Part shown: in pieces, positions 16,415-23,521 of the stretch
Layout of the letters: every line of letters starts with the position of its first letter
How positions within the stretch are numbered: the first letter of the stretch is position 1
Assembly: GCF_014648655.1 (NCBI RefSeq)
Contig: NZ_BMRN01000012.1
Span: 148,194-212,193, forward strand
Direction: 5' to 3'
DNA: 64,000 nt
DNA from: Streptomyces atratus
GTDB lineage: Bacteria > Actinomycetota > Actinomycetes > Streptomycetales > Streptomycetaceae
The notes under the pieces: model-generated
The model's input: the letters and a program-made list of their open reading frames with translations, nothing else
Told to the model about the DNA's origin: nothing
Databases searched by the model: none
Translations under genes and position numbers: made by a program

Positions 16415-17362
16415 ATGGCCAGAAAGATCATCCTGGACTGCGACCCCGGGCACGACGACGCGATTGCCATGCTTCTCGCGTACGGGAACCCGGACGTGGA
16501 TCTGGTCGCCGTGACCACCGTGGTCGGCAACCAGACGCTGGAGAAGGTGACGCGCAACGCGTTGTCCGTGGCGCGTATCGCCGGTATCACCGGGATTCCC
16601 TTCGCTGCGGGAAGTCCTCGCCCGCTGGTGCGGACCATCGAGACGGCGCCGGAGATCCACGGCGAGTCGGGACTCGACGGCCCGGTGCTGCCCGAACCGA
16701 CCCTGGAGCTGGACCGCCGCCACGCCGTGGACCTCATCATCGACACGGTGATGTCCCATGAGCCGGGCGAGATCACCATCGTCCCCACGGCCGGCCTGAC
16801 CAACATCGCGCTCGCCGTACGCAAGGAGCCGCGCATCGCCTCCCGCGTCCGCGAGGTCGTGCTGATGGGCGGCGGATACCACGAGGGCAACTGGAGCGCG
16901 GTCGCCGAGTTCAACATCATCATCGACCCGGAGGCCGCGCACATCGTCTTCAACGAGAGCTGGCCGGTCACCATGGTGGGTCTCGACCTGACCCACCAGG
17001 CGCTCGCGACCCCGGAGGTGCGGAGGAAGATCGCCGCGGTCGGCACCAAGCCGGCCGCGTTCGTGGGCGAGCTGCTCGACTTCTTCGGCGCCACCTATCT
17101 TGAGTCGCAGGGCTTCGAGCACCCCCCGGTGCATGACCCGTGCGCCGTTGCCTACGTCATCGACCCGACCGTCATGACGGTGCGCAAGGCCCCGGTGGAC
17201 ATCGAGCTCACCGGCGGGCTGACCCTCGGCATGACCGTGACCGACTTCCGGGCGCCCGCCCCGCCCGACTGCCACACCCAGGTCGCCGTCAAGCTCGACC
17301 ACGAGCGCTTCTGGGACCTCGTCGTGGACGCCCTGACGCGGATCGGTGACGGCGCCGAATGA
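16415..17362 (+). CDS. Inosine/uridine-preferring nucleoside hydrolase
   Basis: A 315-residue cytoplasmic enzyme starting at ATG 16415, 8 bp after AAGGGG. The diagnostic DCDPGHDDA is at residues 8-16; its Asp residues bind Ca and ribose. Other family positions are VVGNQTLEKVTRNAL, GLTNIALAVR, VVLMGGGY and EFNIIIDPEAAHIVF, and the catalytic His lies in VHDPCAVAYV. It cleaves the N-glycosidic bond of nucleosides to base and ribose. Its stop overlaps the MFS gene start (ATGA), so uptake and cleavage form one unit, probably under the divergent LacI regulator. Confidence 0.9.
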   Translation: MARKIILDCDPGHDDAIAMLLAYGNPDVDLVAVTTVVGNQTLEKVTRNALSVARIAGITGIPFAAGSPRPLVRTIETAPEIHGESGLDGPVLPEPTLELDRRHAVDLIIDTVMSHEPGEITIVPTAGLTNIALAVRKEPRIASRVREVVLMGGGYHEGNWSAVAEFNIIIDPEAAHIVFNESWPVTMVGLDLTHQALATPEVRRKIAAVGTKPAAFVGELLDFFGATYLESQGFEHPPVHDPCAVAYVIDPTVMTVRKAPVDIELTGGLTLGMTVTDFRAPAPPDCHTQVAVKLDHERFWDLVVDALTRIGDGAE

Positions 17363-18810
17363 ACGTCTTCACCACTACCGAAGCCGCCCCGGGCGGGCCG
17401 CCGCCGGTCACCGACCGGCGTCCGGTCCGGGTGGGCGTGCTGGTCGCCGCGCTCCTCATGGCGTGCTTCGCCTTCCAGCTGAACGCCAGCATGCTCAGCC
17501 CGGCCCTGAAGAGCATCGAGGACAGTCTGGGCGCCACTTCGGCCGAGATCGGGCTCACCCAGACCGCGTTCTTCACCTCCGCGGCTTTGTTCTCGCTGTT
17601 CCTGCCGAGGCTGGGCGACATCATCGGCCGCCGCCGGGTGCTGGTCGCGATGATGGCGCTCATGGCGGTCGGCTGCGTGGTCTCTGCGCTGGCACAGAAC
17701 GTGCCGATGCTGTTCGTCGGCCGCATCATCCAGGGCGTGTCAGGGCCCACGGTGCCGCTGTGCCTGATCATGCTGCGGGTCGAGGTCACCGAGCCGAAGA
17801 AGTACGGCACCCTGCTGGGCGTGATCACCGCCGTCAACGGTGGTATCGCCGGGGTCGACTCCCTCGTCGGCGGGTTCCTCGCCGACAAGCACGGCTTCGC
17901 CTCGGTGTTCTGGGTGATGGCCGTGGTGGCGGCGATCGCCGCCGTCCTGGTCGCCACCATGACGCCGGAGTCCAAGGCGGCCGCCGCGTCCCGGATGGAC
18001 TGGCCCGGCGTCACACTGCTGGTCGTCTCCGTCGGGGCACTGCTGATCGCGCTGAACGAGGCCGGAAAGCTCGGCGCCGCGAACTGGCTGCTCTTCGCCG
18101 TCCTTGTCGTCGTGGCCGCGATCGCCTTCGCCCTGTTCTGGCGGACCGAGGGCAGGAGCGGGCACCCGCTGGTCGCCACCCGGCACCTGCGACAGCGCGC
18201 GACCTGGGCGACGCTGCTGACCACCGTGCTCACCATGACCGGCGTGTTCGCCGTCATGAACGGGCTGATCCCGGCGTTCGCCCAGGACGCACACGCCGGC
18301 CTCGGCATGTCCGCCGAACAGTCCGCATGGTGGACGCTCACGCCGTACGCGTTGGCCGGGCTTGCCATGGGTCCCATCGCCGGCCGGCTCGCCGCCGGCT
18401 TCGGTTACCGCCGCATCCTGCGTCTGGGCCTGATCGGCGCGGCCGCCTCCGTCGTCCTGATGATTTTCACCCTGGGCGACCAGTCGCGTGCCCTGCTGCT
18501 CGTGGCCTCGCTACTGGTCGGCATCACCTACGCCGGCGTGGGCAACATCGTGCTCAACGGCCTCGGCATCGTGCTGTCCCCGCGCGAGAACCCCGGATTC
18601 CTGCCCGGGCTGAACGCCGGTGCGTTCAACCTCGGGGCCGGGCTCAGTTTCGCGGCGCTCTACGCGGTCCAGACGGCCTTCCAGCCCGCCGACCCGGCAT
18701 CAACCGATGGCTATGTCGCCGGCATGATCGCGGGCGTGGTCCTGCTGGGACTCGCCACCGTGGCGTCCTTCCTGATCCCCAAGCCAGTGGCGGCGGAAGA
18801 CGGATCCTGA
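17359..18810 (+). CDS. MFS transporter, probable nucleoside importer
   Basis: A 483-residue membrane protein with about 12-14 hydrophobic helices. Features are LGDIIGRRRVLV between helices 2 and 3 (the MFS loop signature), VGRIIQGVSGPTVPLCLIML in helix 4, and a second-half repeat with GRLAAGFGYRRILRLG. The family is the DHA2-like branch, often annotated as drug export. Translational coupling to a nucleoside hydrolase suggests nucleoside uptake instead, but direction and substrate are inferred from context only. Confidence 0.8.
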   Translation: MNVFTTTEAAPGGPPPVTDRRPVRVGVLVAALLMACFAFQLNASMLSPALKSIEDSLGATSAEIGLTQTAFFTSAALFSLFLPRLGDIIGRRRVLVAMMALMAVGCVVSALAQNVPMLFVGRIIQGVSGPTVPLCLIMLRVEVTEPKKYGTLLGVITAVNGGIAGVDSLVGGFLADKHGFASVFWVMAVVAAIAAVLVATMTPESKAAAASRMDWPGVTLLVVSVGALLIALNEAGKLGAANWLLFAVLVVVAAIAFALFWRTEGRSGHPLVATRHLRQRATWATLLTTVLTMTGVFAVMNGLIPAFAQDAHAGLGMSAEQSAWWTLTPYALAGLAMGPIAGRLAAGFGYRRILRLGLIGAAASVVLMIFTLGDQSRALLLVASLLVGITYAGVGNIVLNGLGIVLSPRENPGFLPGLNAGAFNLGAGLSFAALYAVQTAFQPADPASTDGYVAGMIAGVVLLGLATVASFLIPKPVAAEDGS

Positions 18811-18820
18811 CGGCTGCGGC

Positions 18821-18852
18821 TGCCCCGGCGTGACACTGTCGACGCCGGGGCA
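18821..18852 (+). terminator. Terminator hairpin after the MFS gene
   Basis: Perfect 11-bp arms TGCCCCGGCGT (18821-18831) and ACGCCGGGGCA (18842-18852) around a 10-base loop, starting 11 bp after the transporter stop. No T-tract. Confidence 0.7.
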
Positions 18853-18892
18853 GTGGGATCAGCTCGGCCGGTGGACCGCTGGAGTTCCCAGG

Positions 18893-18924
18893 GCTGTTCA
18901 CAGCACCCTGAGGGGCGGGCGGAT
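18893..18924 (+). repeat. Copy of the 3' end of the maleylpyruvate-isomerase-like gene
   Basis: This 32-bp segment matches 35981-36012 with two mismatches. There it is the end of the gene (residues LFKAP and stop) plus 13 bases after it; here the same frame reads LEFPGLFTAP then stop, with no gene body attached. It is probably a leftover tail of a deleted paralogue. The rest of 18853-19444 holds a second hairpin and a weak promoter but no gene I can support. Confidence 0.55.
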
Positions 18925-19039
18925 CTTCCCGCTCAGGCCGCAAGGCAGGAATCCTCAGTCGTCATGGCTAATCGCGGACGAAGGGTCTGCGCGGTGGCCT
19001 CCGCGTTCTCTGGCGCGATCGCCGCTCAGACCGCACGAC

Positions 19040-19075
19040 TGATGGGCCGCATCCCTCCTCGGGGGCGGCCCATCA
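19040..19075. terminator. Hairpin, possible bidirectional terminator
   Basis: Perfect 11-bp arms TGATGGGCCGC (19040-19050) and GCGGCCCATCA (19065-19075) around a 14-base loop, in the gene-free region between the MFS gene and the ATP-grasp pair. Confidence 0.6.
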
Positions 19076-19334
19076 CGTGTATGCGCTGACGCAGACGGTG
19101 AGGATCCCGGCGAACCGTCGACAGTACCGACGCCCCCTCGCCCCGCCCATCCTCGTGACCCCGGGCGCGCCCGCGGGTCGGCCCGTACGCGCCACGGTGT
19201 CGGCCCCTCAAGACAGATCCGTCCTCCGTGACCCGGTGGCGGACCCGGTCGGCGCAAGGCCATACACTCCGAGACCGCGCCCGACGAAGTCTGTTCGGAC
19301 GAGGGAACGCACCATCAGTAACCCCCGGTGGCGG

Positions 19335-19362
19335 TTGCTTTGGGGCGGGCGTGACGTAGCGT
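19335..19362 (+). promoter_or_regulatory. Possible promoter of the ATP-grasp pair
   Basis: TTGCTT (19335-19340) and TAGCGT (19357-19362) with a 16-bp spacer, predicting a transcript start near 19369, 76 bp before the first ATG. Weak on its own. Confidence 0.3.
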
Positions 19363-19444
19363 TGCCCTTTTGGTGGTGTTCGGAAGAGCACCGCGAGGCA
19401 CCGTTGTGCCCTCATCAGTCATGGGGGCACCGAGGGGTATTGGG

Positions 19445-20380
19445 ATGAAGCTCTGCTTCCTCGTCGAAGAGCTGTACCGGCATGACGGCATGCCGCTTGA
19501 CGTGGTCCGACGACTGTCGTCGTGGGGACACCAGGTGGACGTGGTGCGCCCCGGCGGCTCGCTGCTGCGGATTTCGGAAGAGGTGCGGGCGGGGACCCAT
19601 GACGCCTGGGTACTCAAGACCGTGTCCGGCGGCCCCGGGCTCACCCTTCTGGAGGCCGCGGCGGCCGTGGGCCTGACCACGGTGAACGATGCGCGGTCGA
19701 TCCGCGCGGTGCGCGACAAGGTCCTCACGTCGGTCATCGCGCGGCAGCACGGGCTACCGGTTCCGGTGACCTATTCGGCACCCAGGGCCACGCTGTTCGC
19801 GGATATCCCCGACGAGCTCTTCCCTCTGGTGGTCAAGCCTGCCGATGGCAGCTCGGGGCGGGGGGTGCGGCTCGTACCGGACCCCGGGGCCCTGGCGGAT
19901 GCGGAACAGGCGGGGGAGGGTCAACTGATCGCCCAGCCCTACGTGCCCAACCCCGGTTCCGACCTGAAGGTCTACTGTCTCGCGGGCGAGTTCCACGCGA
20001 CCTTGCGACGCTCCCCGCTCCACCCGGACGGGCCGGTCGAGGAGGGAGCCGTCCCCCTGCCCGCCGAGGTGGCCGCAGCGGCGGCGAAGGTGGGAGCGGT
20101 CTTCGGCCTCGACCTGTACGGCATCGACGTGGTGCTCGGCCCCGACGGCCCCGTGATCGTCGACATCAATGACTTCCCGAGCTTCCGTCAGGTCCCCGAT
20201 GCCGTATCCCGGTTGGCCGGAGCGGTCCTCGACCTGGCCAGGACGGGCGGCGCTGCCAGGACGGGCGCGCCCGCCTTCGCTCCGCGCATTCCCGCGCAGC
20301 CGCAGACCCCCCACGGACAGTCCCACCCGCACCCCGAAGCGGACAGGCTGGCGGCCGCACCAGGAGCCGCCCGGATATGA
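19445..20380 (+). CDS. ATP-grasp ligase-like protein A (RimK type)
   Basis: A 311-residue protein; the ATG at 19445 begins MKLCFLVEELYRHDGMP. An N-terminal pre-ATP-grasp domain is followed by the ATP-grasp core: VRDKVLTSVIARQHGLPVP, FPLVVKPADGSSGRGVRL with the ATP-binding Lys and a glycine-rich loop, QPYVPNPGSDLKVYCL, and the metal site VIVDINDFPSF. Such enzymes join a carboxylate to an amine or thiol via an acylphosphate. The last 40 residues are Pro/Gly/His-rich tail. It overlaps a second ATP-grasp gene by 4 bp; no obvious substrate peptide gene lies upstream. Product unknown. Confidence 0.78.
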   Translation: MKLCFLVEELYRHDGMPLDVVRRLSSWGHQVDVVRPGGSLLRISEEVRAGTHDAWVLKTVSGGPGLTLLEAAAAVGLTTVNDARSIRAVRDKVLTSVIARQHGLPVPVTYSAPRATLFADIPDELFPLVVKPADGSSGRGVRLVPDPGALADAEQAGEGQLIAQPYVPNPGSDLKVYCLAGEFHATLRRSPLHPDGPVEEGAVPLPAEVAAAAAKVGAVFGLDLYGIDVVLGPDGPVIVDINDFPSFRQVPDAVSRLAGAVLDLARTGGAARTGAPAFAPRIPAQPQTPHGQSHPHPEADRLAAAPGAARI

Positions 20381-21216
20381 GGGTGTGTCTGCTGACCGAC
20401 AAGCCGGCTCATCCGCTGCTTGCCGCAGCCTCTTCCGTACTGATCGAGGCGGAGCACCGGGTGACGTTCCTGAACCCGGACACCGGAACGGGATCCCCGT
20501 CGGAACTGGTGATCCCGGGTGATCTGGCCGACGTCTACCTCCTCAAGGCTCACACCCCCCGGGCACTGGAACTTGCCCGATTCCTCGAAGCACACGGTGC
20601 CCGGGTGGTGAACTCCGCCGCCGCGACGGAGCTGTGCCAGGACAGGAGCCGGATCGCCATCGTGGCCGATGGCGCGGGATTGCCGATGCCCCGGACCAGG
20701 ACCCTGGACACGCTGTCCGAATCCCTCCACGGGGCGGAGTGGCCGGAGTGCGGCTATCCCCTCATGGTCAAGAGCCGCCACAGTCGGCGCGCGGACCTGG
20801 TCGCCCGCGTGGACGGCCCGGACGAGCTGCGGGACCTTGCCGCGAAGTGGCCGGACGAGCCCGTGGTCCTGCAGGAGTTCGTCGCGAACAGTGGCTGGGA
20901 CCACAAGCTGTGGGTGATCGCGGGGGAGGTGTTCGCGGGGGTGCGCCCCGCACCGGTGGGCGCCCCGCCGGACGGTGCGCAGTCCGCGCCACTGGTCCGT
21001 GACCTGCCGCAGGCCTGGACCCAACTCGCCCTCCACACGGGAGAGGTCTTCGGCCTGGATGTCTACGGTGTCGACCTGCTGGACCGCGAGGGGGCGCCCG
21101 TCGTCGTCGACATCAACGCCTTCCCGGGCATCCGCGGACCGAAGGGCGCCCCTGCGGCGCTGGCGGCCCTGGCACTGCGACGCCCCCGGCCCGGCCCTCC
21201 CGCCTACGATGCCTGA
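20377..21216 (+). CDS. ATP-grasp ligase-like protein B
   Basis: A 279-residue protein coupled by ATGA overlap to the first ATP-grasp gene. It has the same order of parts: CQDRSRIAIVADGAGLPMPR, YPLMVKSRHSRRADLVARV (the ATP Lys, but a loop less rich in Gly than in protein A), VLQEFVANSGWDHKLWVI, GLDVYGVDLL and the metal-binding VVVDINAFPGI. The two differ enough to be paralogues with separate roles rather than a recent duplication. A two-step ligation, or a heterodimer, is possible. Acceptor and donor are unknown. Confidence 0.75.
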   Translation: MRVCLLTDKPAHPLLAAASSVLIEAEHRVTFLNPDTGTGSPSELVIPGDLADVYLLKAHTPRALELARFLEAHGARVVNSAAATELCQDRSRIAIVADGAGLPMPRTRTLDTLSESLHGAEWPECGYPLMVKSRHSRRADLVARVDGPDELRDLAAKWPDEPVVLQEFVANSGWDHKLWVIAGEVFAGVRPAPVGAPPDGAQSAPLVRDLPQAWTQLALHTGEVFGLDVYGVDLLDREGAPVVVDINAFPGIRGPKGAPAALAALALRRPRPGPPAYDA

Positions 21217-21335
21217 CACACCCCGGCCTCCACCAGGAACTCGCGGCGCCGATCCGGGCACTTCCCGTCCGCGGTGCAACCCGGGCCGTCTCCCGCACAC
21301 CCCGGGCCTGGTGCGTGCTTCCCCGGATGAAGACA

Positions 21336-21351
21336 GGGGGCCTAGGTCCCC
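21336..21351 (+). promoter_or_regulatory. CTAG-centred palindrome before the two-component operon
   Basis: GGGGGC-CTAG-GTCCCC, symmetrical except one position, lies 96 bp before the kinase start. Its place and symmetry suggest a binding site for the operon's own LuxR-type response regulator. Confidence 0.4.
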
Positions 21352-21446
21352 CCTCGAACCAGGGTGGCAGGCCCAATGTTTTCGTAGCCTCCTCACAGCA
21401 GAATCATCTGCGACGGGATCGAGGGAGCCCGCAGGAGGAGGCCGGA

Positions 21447-22736
21447 ATGAAGAGGGTCGCATCACCCGCACTTTGGCAGCCGCCGTTGCGCGGGCTCGTG
21501 CTGGCCGCGCAGAAAGTGCCGCAGGCGGCCCTCTTCGCACTCATGGTGTTCTCGACGGCCTCTCTGGGCCTCGGCGCGGGCGTCCTGCTTCTCCCCGTCG
21601 TCGTGGCGGCCGTGCGCAAGCTGGCCAACCGTTCCCGCAGGCTGGCCCATGACTGGTCCGGGGTGACGATCGCGCAGCCGTACCGTGAACTGCCCGAGCC
21701 GGGGCCCGGCCTCGCGGGACGCTGGGGGCACTGCCTGCGGCTGCTCCAGGACCCGGCCACCTTGCGGGACACGCTCTGGACAATCGTCGACCCCGTGATC
21801 GGCACCGTCCTCGCGCTCCTGCCCGCCGCACTGCTGGTGTACGGACTCGAGGGGCTGGTTCTCCCGTTCCTCTGGGACACCCTCGTCTCCGCCGGCTATC
21901 ACGACCACTACGCCGGACTGATCGACGTGAGCGGCGAACGAGGTGTACGCACCTGGCTGATGCCCCTGTTCGGTCTCGGATTCATCTGGCTCGGACTCCG
22001 CACGGGACCCCTGCTGCTCATCGCCCACGCCTGCTTCACCCGCAAGCTGCTCGGTCCGCGGATCGGTGACGAACTCACGGCACGTGTAGGTCATTTGACT
22101 CGGACCCGAGGGGCAGTGGTGGACAGTCAGGCCGCCGAACTCCGCAGGATCGAACGCGATCTGCATGACGGCGCACAGGCCAGGCTGGTCGCGATGGGAA
22201 TGAACCTGGACGCCGTCGGCCAACTGCTGGACACCAACCCCGAAGCCGCCCGCGCACTGCTGCTGGAGACAAGGGAATCATCCTCCAAGGCGCTCGGTGA
22301 ACTCCGTGATCTGGTACGGGGAATTCATCCGCCGGTCCTCTCCGACCGGGGACTCGGGGACGCCGTACGTGCCCTGGCGCTGGACAGCCCGCTGCCGGTC
22401 GATGTCGCCGTCGATCTGCCGGGCCGGCCCGACGCCCCGGTGGAGTCGGCCGCCTACTTCGCGGTCAGTGAACTGCTCACCAACGCGGCGAAGCACGCCC
22501 GGGCCGATCGCGTCTGGATCGATATCCGCCACGAACGCGAGGCCCTGCGCATCAGTGTGGGTGATGACGGATGCGGTGGTGCGACGGTAGCGGCGGGAAC
22601 AGGGCTGGGCGGAATCGAGAGCCGCATTGCCGCATTCGACGGAGTGCTTTCCGTCAACAGCCCTCAGGGCGGACCGACCATGACCACGATGGAGATTCCG
22701 TGCGCATTGTTCTCGCCGAAGACCTCTTCCTTCTGA
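21447..22736 (+). CDS. Sensor histidine kinase (HisKA_3/NarL type)
   Basis: A 429-residue kinase; the ATG at 21447 follows GCAGGAGG. The N-terminal half has several hydrophobic segments (about residues 30-50, 110-140, 165-200) forming a membrane sensor of the 'sensor domain-containing' type. The phosphoacceptor is His240 in RRIERDLHDGAQ. The ATPase part shows SELLTNAAKHARA (N box), VGDDGCGGA (G1) and GTGLGGIESRI (G2). It phosphorylates the response regulator encoded by the overlapping next gene. Adjacent MMPL exporter suggests that the signal relates to envelope or lipid stress. Confidence 0.9.
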   Translation: MKRVASPALWQPPLRGLVLAAQKVPQAALFALMVFSTASLGLGAGVLLLPVVVAAVRKLANRSRRLAHDWSGVTIAQPYRELPEPGPGLAGRWGHCLRLLQDPATLRDTLWTIVDPVIGTVLALLPAALLVYGLEGLVLPFLWDTLVSAGYHDHYAGLIDVSGERGVRTWLMPLFGLGFIWLGLRTGPLLLIAHACFTRKLLGPRIGDELTARVGHLTRTRGAVVDSQAAELRRIERDLHDGAQARLVAMGMNLDAVGQLLDTNPEAARALLLETRESSSKALGELRDLVRGIHPPVLSDRGLGDAVRALALDSPLPVDVAVDLPGRPDAPVESAAYFAVSELLTNAAKHARADRVWIDIRHEREALRISVGDDGCGGATVAAGTGLGGIESRIAAFDGVLSVNSPQGGPTMTTMEIPCALFSPKTSSF

Positions 22737-23344
22737 GAGAGGGGCTCGTCCGGCTCCTGACGGCCCACGGTTTCGAAATCGCCGCCGCAGTGGACAACGG
22801 CCCGGAACTCCTCGACGCACTGGTCGAGCACCGGCCGGATGTCGCACTGGTGGATGTGCGGCTCCCGCCCACCTTCACCGACGAGGGACTGCGCGCCGCC
22901 ATCGAGGCACGGCGCAGGATCCCCGGACTGCCGGTGCTGGTTCTCTCGCAGTACGTCGAGCAGCTGTACGCCCGCGAGCTGCTGGCGGACGGCACGGGCG
23001 GGGTCGGCTATCTGCTCAAGGACCGGGTCTTCGACAGCGGCCGCTTCGTCGACGCCGTGCGCCGGGTCGCGGCAGGTGGCAGTGCGATGGACCCGGAAGT
23101 GGTGGCAAAACTGCTCAGGGGCAACGCCCGGGACGAACCGCTCACCCGGCTCACCCCACGGGAGTACGAGGTGCTGGGACTCGTGGCGGAAGGACGTTCC
23201 AACGCCGCCATCGCCGGCCGGCTCGGGGTGAGCGAGAAAGTCGTCACCAAACACACATCGAGCGTCTTCACCAAACTCGGTCTGGCGCCGTCGGACGACG
23301 ACAACCGCCGGGTTCTTGCCGTACTCGCCTATCTGAACTCCTGA
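22700..23344 (+). CDS. LuxR-type response regulator
   Basis: A 214-residue NarL-family regulator. The GTG at 22700 follows GGAG and starts VRIVLAEDLFLLREGLVRLL, overlapping the kinase gene by 37 bp. The phospho-acceptor is Asp52 in LVDVRLPP, the conserved Lys is in YLLKDRVFD, and the C-terminal LuxR helix-turn-helix runs through LTPREYEVLGLVAEGRSNAA to VVTKHTSSVFTKLGL. Partner of the kinase at 21447; the palindromes at 21336 and 23382 are possible binding sites, the second just before the MMPL gene. Confidence 0.92.
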   Translation: MRIVLAEDLFLLREGLVRLLTAHGFEIAAAVDNGPELLDALVEHRPDVALVDVRLPPTFTDEGLRAAIEARRRIPGLPVLVLSQYVEQLYARELLADGTGGVGYLLKDRVFDSGRFVDAVRRVAAGGSAMDPEVVAKLLRGNARDEPLTRLTPREYEVLGLVAEGRSNAAIAGRLGVSEKVVTKHTSSVFTKLGLAPSDDDNRRVLAVLAYLNS

Positions 23345-23381
23345 CACCCTGCCGGGTCGGCAGCGAAACAAACGCGGTAGT

Positions 23382-23401
23382 CGCGGCATCGCGATGCCGC
23401 G
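23382..23401. promoter_or_regulatory. Perfect 20-bp palindrome between response regulator and MMPL gene
   Basis: CGCGGCAT-CGCG-ATGCCGCG is fully symmetrical. It lies 38 bp after the response-regulator stop and 120 bp before the MMPL ATG. It could fold into an 8-bp hairpin terminator, or be an operator; there is no T-tract to decide. Confidence 0.45.
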
Positions 23402-23521
23402 GCCATGCCATTCGCCGAACAGGTGCCGCACAGCCGTAACGGCTCGCTGCGCCCGATGAGTCATGCCCGCACCGGGCCAGAACGCACGGCACATTTCCCA
23501 CTCACGGACGAGGAATCCCCC

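Noticed and set aside
19081..19444. A precursor peptide gene for the ATP-grasp pair
   Set aside because: No short frame with a ribosome-binding site and a repeated or acidic core was found upstream.
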